Source of the DNA: DATJQF01 sp035505995
Lineage (GTDB): Bacteria; Bacteroidota; Bacteroidia; Bacteroidales; FEN-979
Direction: 5' to 3'
Length of the DNA: 27,115 bases
Assembly: GCA_035505995.1 (NCBI GenBank)
Contig: DATJQF010000172.1
Coordinates: 1 to 27,115 of the forward strand
In this document: positions 22,603 to 27,115 of the stretch, piece by piece
How positions within the stretch are numbered: position 1 is the first letter of the stretch
Layout of the letters: every line of letters starts with the position of its first letter
Notes under the pieces: generated by a model
Told to the model about the DNA's origin: nothing
The model's input: the letters and a program-made list of their open reading frames with translations, nothing else
The model's database searches: none
Made by a program: the position numbers and the translations under genes

Positions 22603-24732
22603 TCAGGTTTTGCTTGTTTGCAGATCCAGCACGACGATCGTTCCCCGCGTACACACTCCGCCCGGCGGGACCGATTGCCTTACAACGTTTCCTTTCCCGT
22701 TCAGCACCACCCGCATCCCCATCTGCTCCAGCAGAAAAACGGCGTCCTTGACTCCCATCCCGGTGACGTCGGGCATTCCCGTGCGGGGGAACTGCTGGGG
22801 GGCCAGCACGACCGAGGTGCTGTCGGACAGCGGCCTGGCATATTCCGCCTGCGGATTCACCGGCTTCACCACAACGCCGAGGGTGCGGTAAACTTCCTGG
22901 AGATCCTCCTGCGTGCCGGCGCTGGCGAACGGGATCCCATGCCCGGCCGGGTAATTCAGGGGGGCATTCGGGATATCCTGCATCGACGCATAGATCCGGT
23001 CGGAGATCTCCCGGAACACGGGTGCCGCCACGGCGCCTCCGTAATATTTTCCGCGCGACGGGTTGTTGATCACCACGATGCACGAGTACCGGGGATGATC
23101 GGCCGGGAAATACCCGATGAAGGAGCCCTTGTAATGGATGTTCCGGGTGCCCTGGTTGTACCCGCGGTTATTCTCCGCAAGCTGGGCGGTGCCGGTCTTA
23201 CCGGCTATCCGGTAAAGGGGATTTTTGATCGACGTGGCAGTCCCGCGGTCCACCACCCCTTCCAGCAGGTATTTCGCTTTCGCAAGGGTGGCAGGCGAGC
23301 AGATCGCCGGGTTGATCACTTCCGTGGGGAAGGTTTGTACGACGATCCCGTTCCGGAGGATCTGCTTGACCAGCACCGGCCTGATCATTTTCCCGTTGTT
23401 GGCGACGGCATTGTAAAGGGTCAGCAGCTGCAGGGGGGTGAGCTTGACCTCGTATCCCACCGACATCCAGGGCAGCGAGACCGCCGACCACCACCGGCTT
23501 TTGGGAGTGAGGATCAGCGGATTCTTTTCTCCTCCGATCTGGAGGTTCAGCGGCTTGTTCAGGCACATCCGGTAGAGACCGTCCACATATCTCTGCGGCT
23601 GGTCGTTATACGCGGCATAGATGAGCTTTGAAGTGCCCACGTTGGACGATTTCTCAAAGACCTGTTCGGCCGTGATGGTCCCCGTGATGCGGTGAGCGTC
23701 GGTCATATTCGCGCCATGATAAGTGGCCGTGCCGTTCCCCAGGTTTACGGGCGTGGTGAGGTCGAACTTGCCGTCTTCGAGGGCCACCAGGAAGGAGGCC
23801 AGCTTGAAGGTGGAGCCCGGCTCGGTGGCTTCGCCCACGGCATAATTATAGATCTCGCTGTAGGATCCGTCCGGCAGCTTGCCGAGGTTGGCGATCGCCT
23901 TGATATGTCCCGTCTGTACCTCCATCACCACTACACAGCCATGATCGGCGCTGTCGGCGATGAGCTCGCGCTCCAGTGCCGCCTCGGCCAGGTCCTGCAG
24001 GTTGATATCGAGGGTGGTGATGATATCCTCGCCGTTCTGCGGCTCTACCTGGTTATCGATGTCCATGGGCATCCACGCCCCGTTGCCGATGCGCCGCATC
24101 AGCCGTTTGCCGTTGATCCCCTGCAGCTCGTTTGTGAAATATCCTTCCAGGCCGACGTACACTTTTTCCACCGCTTCCGGGTTTTCGAAGCCGATGGTCC
24201 TCCTGGCCAGGTTCTTATAAGGAAGCTCACGGTAATACTGGGGGGTGACGATCATCCCGCCGCGGTATTTGCCCAGGCGGAAGATGGGGAAGGTGCGCAG
24301 CTTTTTGACCTGTTCATAGGTGAGGTCGCGGTGGATCATCAGGTAGCGCTCGCCGTTCCGGCGGGCCTCCCAGAGAAGGTCGCGGTACCCGGCCGGCTTG
24401 CGGTCATTGAAAAGGGAGGCCAGGCAGATCGAGAGCGAGTCGACGTTGTTCTTGAAAAAGTCATCCGTGATGTTCTCCGAGCTCACATCCATCCTTACGT
24501 CGAAGATCGGGACCGACGTGGCCAGCAGGGTTCCGTCCTCGGCGCAGATATTCCCCCGGATGGCTTCCACGTCGAATAATCTCATCTCCTGCTTTTTGGC
24601 CTTTTCCACCAACTCTTTCCCGTCCACCGTATAGATGTAGATCGCCTTGCCGATGATCGCCAGCCCGAAGAGCAGGATGCCCAGGTACACCAGGTATACC
24701 CGCATCAGGATATCTTTTTTCACGTCTCTCAT
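22603..24732 (-). CDS. ftsI: Septal class B penicillin-binding protein FtsI (PBP3), with PASTA domain
   Basis: 709 residues. One N-terminal membrane anchor (~11-33), then the PBP dimerisation domain with 'RGNICAEDGTLLATS' at ~59-73, and the transpeptidase domain. The active site is complete: S307-T-F-K310, S362-S-N364 and K512-T-G514. A single PASTA domain occupies about residues 645-709 ('MPDVTGMGVKDAVFLLEQMGM'). It cross-links septal peptidoglycan together with FtsW. The start overlaps the FtsL-like stop by 4 bp (ATGA). The length and a C-terminal PASTA domain are normal for Bacteroidota FtsI. Confidence 0.97.
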   Translation of the reverse strand: MRDVKKDILMRVYLVYLGILLFGLAIIGKAIYIYTVDGKELVEKAKKQEMRLFDVEAIRGNICAEDGTLLATSVPIFDVRMDVSSENITDDFFKNNVDSLSICLASLFNDRKPAGYRDLLWEARRNGERYLMIHRDLTYEQVKKLRTFPIFRLGKYRGGMIVTPQYYRELPYKNLARRTIGFENPEAVEKVYVGLEGYFTNELQGINGKRLMRRIGNGAWMPMDIDNQVEPQNGEDIITTLDINLQDLAEAALERELIADSADHGCVVVMEVQTGHIKAIANLGKLPDGSYSEIYNYAVGEATEPGSTFKLASFLVALEDGKFDLTTPVNLGNGTATYHGANMTDAHRITGTITAEQVFEKSSNVGTSKLIYAAYNDQPQRYVDGLYRMCLNKPLNLQIGGEKNPLILTPKSRWWSAVSLPWMSVGYEVKLTPLQLLTLYNAVANNGKMIRPVLVKQILRNGIVVQTFPTEVINPAICSPATLAKAKYLLEGVVDRGTATSIKNPLYRIAGKTGTAQLAENNRGYNQGTRNIHYKGSFIGYFPADHPRYSCIVVINNPSRGKYYGGAVAAPVFREISDRIYASMQDIPNAPLNYPAGHGIPFASAGTQEDLQEVYRTLGVVVKPVNPQAEYARPLSDSTSVVLAPQQFPRTGMPDVTGMGVKDAVFLLEQMGMRVVLNGKGNVVRQSVPPGGVCTRGTIVVLDLQTSKT

Positions 24733-25163
24733 TTCGCGGCCTGGTTGGTGTCGGTGGCGGATCTGAGATCCTTGTCCGTATAAAATATCTTGTAGGGCGG
24801 CACCATGGACTCTTTCAGTCCGAGCGGTCCCGACCGGCGTACGATCTCCGAAAGCTTGCTGTGGAACATCAGTGTCGACTTGGTGGTCAGGTACTCGAAG
24901 CGGAGTTCCTTCAGCTCACTCTTGGTCTTTTCGATCGCCTTATAGGTCTTCTCGGCATAATAGGTATTGCCGATATAGATCATGGCCAGCACGGTCACGA
25001 ACAGGAGGTAGGGGAGGTTGCCGAGCACGCTTTCCTTCGACAGGTAATCCCCGCCCAGGATGTCGTGCAGCGACTTCCGGAACCTGCTTTGCTTCTTAAC
25101 GGGCCTGACCTCTCCCTGGGGCCCGGCCGGCGGCTGATTGGATATTTCTTCTTCCGGGGTCAT
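24729..25163 (-). CDS. FtsL-like division protein
   Basis: 144 residues: an N-terminal cytoplasmic part of about 47 residues (acidic/Pro at first, then basic 'KKQSRFRKSL'), one membrane segment (~48-68) and a predicted coiled coil from ~70 to 110 ('EKTYKAIEKTKSELKELRFEYL'). The end has 'GLKESMVPPYKIFY'. This is the bitopic layout of FtsL, which links FtsQ/FtsB to FtsI-FtsW. Sequence identity to classical FtsL is low; the call rests on topology and on position between rsmH and ftsI. It overlaps both neighbours by 4 bp. The cytoplasmic tail is longer than in E. coli FtsL. Confidence 0.85.
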   Translation of the reverse strand: MTPEEEISNQPPAGPQGEVRPVKKQSRFRKSLHDILGGDYLSKESVLGNLPYLLFVTVLAMIYIGNTYYAEKTYKAIEKTKSELKELRFEYLTTKSTLMFHSKLSEIVRRSGPLGLKESMVPPYKIFYTDKDLRSATDTNQAAK

Positions 25164-26053
25164 AGTTTCTCTGCTGCGCGGAGCCTCGCGCTCCGTGCAC
25201 GCGGGTTCCTTTTGATCTCTTCTTCGCCGGGCAACACCGGTTTGCGGGTAATGACCTTCAGCGGCACCAGCGAATTGCCGTAAAAATCTTTTTCGATCTG
25301 TCCCGTGAAATTCCCCGACCGGAAAAAATCCTTCACCAGGCGGTCCTCGAGCGAGTGGTAGGAGATGATCACGATCCGTCCGCCTTTCTTCAGGATGCGG
25401 GTCCCCTGGATCAGCAGCTCCTTCAGCGCCGGGAGTTCCTGGTTCACCTCGATCCGCAGGGCCTGGAAGACCTGGGCGAAAAATTTATTCTCTTTTCCTT
25501 TCTCGGTGCACGGAGCCAGCAGTTCCTTCAGTTCCTCCGTGGTGGCGACCGGCCGCTGCTTCCGCCCGGTCACGATGAGCCGGGCGAGCCTGCCGGCATT
25601 TCTCAGGTCGGCATATTCCCGGAAGAGGAAAGCGAGCCTGGATTCCTCGTACCGGTTGAGGACGTCTTCGGCTTTCAGCTTCACCCGGTCGTCCATGCGC
25701 ATATCGAGCGCCCCTTCAAAGCGGGTGGAAAATCCCCTTCCGGGTTCATCGAACTGGTGGGAGGAAACGCCGAGATCGGCCAGGATGCCGTCGACGGGAA
25801 CCGCCTTGTACAGCTTCAGAAAATTCTTGAGGTACCGGAAATTACTGTTGATCATCGTGATCCTCGGGTCGTCGATCGTGTTCCGGAGCGCTTCCCGGTC
25901 CTGGTCGAATGCGTACAGACGGCCTCCGGTGAGCTGCTTCAGGATTTCCCGGGAGTGGCCGCCGCCGCCGAAGGTAGCATCGACATAGATCCCGCCGGGT
26001 TTGAGTGCCAGGGCTTCGATGCTCTCTTTCAGCAGTACGCTCCTATGATACAT
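25160..26053 (-). CDS. rsmH: 16S rRNA (cytosine-1402-N4)-methyltransferase RsmH (MraW)
   Basis: 297 residues. It opens with 'YHRSVLLKESIEAL' and the SAM-binding 'YVDATFGGGGHS' at ~23-34, then 'YAFDQDREAL' and 'GILADLGVSSHQFDEPGRGFS', all diagnostic for RsmH. The C-terminal 'VIISYHSLEDRLVKDFF' block is also present. It methylates C1402 of 16S rRNA in the ribosome P-site region. The gene overlaps mraZ by 11 bp upstream and the FtsL-like gene by 4 bp downstream, as expected at the head of a dcw operon. Confidence 0.98.
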   Translation of the reverse strand: MYHRSVLLKESIEALALKPGGIYVDATFGGGGHSREILKQLTGGRLYAFDQDREALRNTIDDPRITMINSNFRYLKNFLKLYKAVPVDGILADLGVSSHQFDEPGRGFSTRFEGALDMRMDDRVKLKAEDVLNRYEESRLAFLFREYADLRNAGRLARLIVTGRKQRPVATTEELKELLAPCTEKGKENKFFAQVFQALRIEVNQELPALKELLIQGTRILKKGGRIVIISYHSLEDRLVKDFFRSGNFTGQIEKDFYGNSLVPLKVITRKPVLPGEEEIKRNPRARSARLRAAEKL

Positions 26054-26519
26054 CTTCCGGGCTGTCGGTTTTTTCTGATTTCCCCATTACCTCCTCGGCA
26101 AGGGCGGCAAAATCTTCCGGCTCATCGGTCATCAGGCGCTCGTAAGCGTCCTTGGCCCATACCTCGATGCGGTTGGAGAAGGCGAACAGGATGATGTCCT
26201 TCTCGATCTTCGCATAGGTGAGCAATCCTTTCGGGAGCAGCAGGCGGTTGCTTCCGTCCAGGGCGAGTTCCGTAGCCCCCCGGTAGAAGTACCGCATGAA
26301 GTTCCGGTTCTTCCGGTTGTAGGTGTTCAGCCGGTTCACTTCAGCGCTGATGACCTGCCATTCGTTCATCGGGTAAAGGATCAGGCAGCTTTCAAAGCCG
26401 CGGGTGATGGCGAATTTGTCCTGGGCCTCCCGGGGCATCTGACGCTTGAGCGCCGCCGGCAGGATGATCCTGCCTTTGCTGTCGAGCGTGCATTCAAATT
26501 CCCCGATGAGATTGGTCAT
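26043..26519 (-). CDS. mraZ: Transcriptional regulator MraZ
   Basis: 158 residues with two SpoVT-AbrB-like halves. The first has 'LDSKGRIILPAAL' (D13-R17), the second 'LDGSNRLLLPKGL' (D88-R92), each the DxxxR loop of the fold. MraZ forms a ring and binds short direct repeats upstream of its own operon, controlling dcw expression. The C-terminal ~25 residues are acidic. It is the first gene of the operon, and three GTGKA repeats spaced by 10 bp lie 47-71 bp before the start, as expected for autoregulation. Confidence 0.97.
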   Translation of the reverse strand: MTNLIGEFECTLDSKGRIILPAALKRQMPREAQDKFAITRGFESCLILYPMNEWQVISAEVNRLNTYNRKNRNFMRYFYRGATELALDGSNRLLLPKGLLTYAKIEKDIILFAFSNRIEVWAKDAYERLMTDEPEDFAALAEEVMGKSEKTDSPEDVS

Positions 26520-26565
26520 GATGATGGAAGATTTTCAATGGCGATGTAAATATAAAAAGAAATCC

Positions 26566-26590
26566 TCCACGATTCTCCACTTTTCTACAC
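26566..26590 (-). promoter_or_regulatory. Putative MraZ-binding box (three repeats, 10-bp period)
   Basis: On the minus strand three pentamers stand exactly 10 bp apart: GTGTA (26586-26590), GTGGA (26576-26580) and GTGGA (26566-26570), each separated by 5 bases. In E. coli MraZ binds TGGG-type repeats with 5-bp spacers, so this spacing fits an MraZ operator. A perfect palindrome CAAAATTTTG (26590-26599) abuts the box upstream. No promoter is firm: AAATTTTG just upstream is one mismatch from TAnnTTTG. Confidence 0.6.
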
Positions 26591-26694
26591 AAAATTTTGC
26601 ATTTTGTTGATAACTTTTTGCTCTGAAAATATAAAGCACACATTTTCAATAACTAATAAAAAAGAAAGTAAATGGAAAATAACCGGGGAAACGG

Positions 26695-27115
26695 CTAGTT
26701 CAGGATGACAATTTTAAAATTTGAGATCCCGAAGCCGGCGGGATCGTCATTTGTGAGGATCTGAACCAGGTAGATCCCCGCAGGAATATCCGAAACATCG
26801 ATGCTGCAAACCCGGCTGTCATGAAAAGTCTTCAGGAGTATTTTCTGACCGAAGGAATTGTACAGGCTTACCTGGATGAAACCCGGTACGGGATTCTTTT
26901 GCGATTCAACATAGAAATGATCTTTCGCCGGATTCGGATAGACCCGGAACCCCTCCGGGTCCTTCTTTCCCGGTTCCTCCACCGAAGTGTAAACCTTCGG
27001 TTGTCCGCCCCCCGTGAAATAATTCAGCCCCCCGGAAAAGTTCCCGGCGATCAGGTCGAAGGCAACGGGGTCTGTCAGGTGCGCGATGGCCGGGGCGGTC
27101 CGCCAGCCGCATTTT
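26695..27115 (-). CDS. T9SS cargo protein, C-terminal part with Por sorting domain (5' end outside window)
   Basis: The frame is open to the right edge, so this is the end of a larger protein; the visible part is 139 codons. The last ~80 residues are a type A C-terminal sorting domain: 'FRVYPNPAKDHFYVE', 'VSLYNSFGQKIL', 'IDVSDIPAGIYLVQI' and a final 'FKIVILN'. This domain directs secretion through the outer membrane by the type IX system and is cleaved off. Residues upstream ('GNFSGGLNYFTGGGQPKV') are loop-rich, perhaps linker. The nature of the passenger is unknown. It lies on the same strand as mraZ, 175 bp upstream, and no strong hairpin terminator separates them. Confidence 0.88.
   Translation of the reverse strand, partial: KCGWRTAPAIAHLTDPVAFDLIAGNFSGGLNYFTGGGQPKVYTSVEEPGKKDPEGFRVYPNPAKDHFYVESQKNPVPGFIQVSLYNSFGQKILLKTFHDSRVCSIDVSDIPAGIYLVQILTNDDPAGFGISNFKIVILN

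Noticed and set aside
22603..24732. PASTA domain on FtsI as an unusual fusion
   Set aside because: A single C-terminal PASTA domain is, to my knowledge, common in FtsI of Bacteroidota and other groups.
25160..26519. Possible novelty in the mraZ-rsmH-ftsL overlaps
   Set aside because: Overlaps of 4-11 bp are normal for dcw operons; all proteins have standard motifs and lengths.
26605..26613. TTATCAACA (minus strand), one base off the DnaA box TTATCCACA
   Set aside because: A single near match in an AT-rich intergenic stretch, with no cluster of boxes or dnaA/dnaN genes nearby; chance occurrence is likely, so no origin or DnaA control is claimed.

Overview
The window comes from a Bacteroidota chromosome, most likely a fairly GC-rich member of the Bacteroidales-like groups. 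This rests on four things visible in the sequence. The division/cell-wall (dcw) cluster has the Bacteroidota gene order and a FtsZ with a long Pro/Glu-rich linker. A protein entering from the right edge ends in a type IX secretion (Por) sorting domain. Gene starts lack Shine-Dalgarno sequences, and Bacteroidota-type -7 elements (TAnnTTTG) precede several genes. Genus or species cannot be named from this sequence.

Left part (1-11.7 kb), an ordinary mixed region. It holds the 3' part of an unrecognised, probably beta-propeller protein; a hemerythrin-domain protein on the minus strand; a lipoprotein metallophosphoesterase with an N-terminal Ig-like domain; and an M13 (neprilysin/PepO) zinc peptidase lipoprotein. 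A minus-strand pair follows: a UbiA-family prenyltransferase and a small secreted DUF6146-like protein. Next come a class I methyltransferase, a LolD/MacB-type ABC ATPase, and a tightly overlapping trio of PfkB/HldA-type sugar kinase, geranylgeranyl-reductase-family flavoprotein and short-chain dehydrogenase.

Right part (11.7-26.5 kb), one minus-strand dcw operon. In transcription order it reads mraZ, rsmH, ftsL-like, ftsI, murE, mraY, a murD remnant, ftsW, murG, murC, ftsQ, ftsA, ftsZ. Spacing is tight, with 4-11 bp overlaps or gaps of 1-12 bp. The exceptions are the 43 bp before the murD remnant and the 97 bp before ftsZ. Together these genes build lipid II from UDP-MurNAc precursors, export and polymerise it at the septum, and assemble the Z ring. 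MraZ probably autoregulates through three GTGKA repeats at exact 10-bp intervals upstream of mraZ. The rightmost 420 bp encode the end of a secreted T9SS cargo protein.

The standout is murD. Only the C-terminal domain (182 codons) remains between mraY and ftsW. The UDP-binding and ATPase domains are absent, and both hallmark lysines of the C-terminal domain are replaced (M64 and T91). The other mur genes in the cluster look intact. The remnant cannot be a D-glutamate ligase by itself. Either a full MurD is encoded elsewhere and this copy is decaying or repurposed, or the step is done another way. No RNA gene, IS element, CRISPR array or integrase was seen, and no gene-free stretch exceeds 300 bases.
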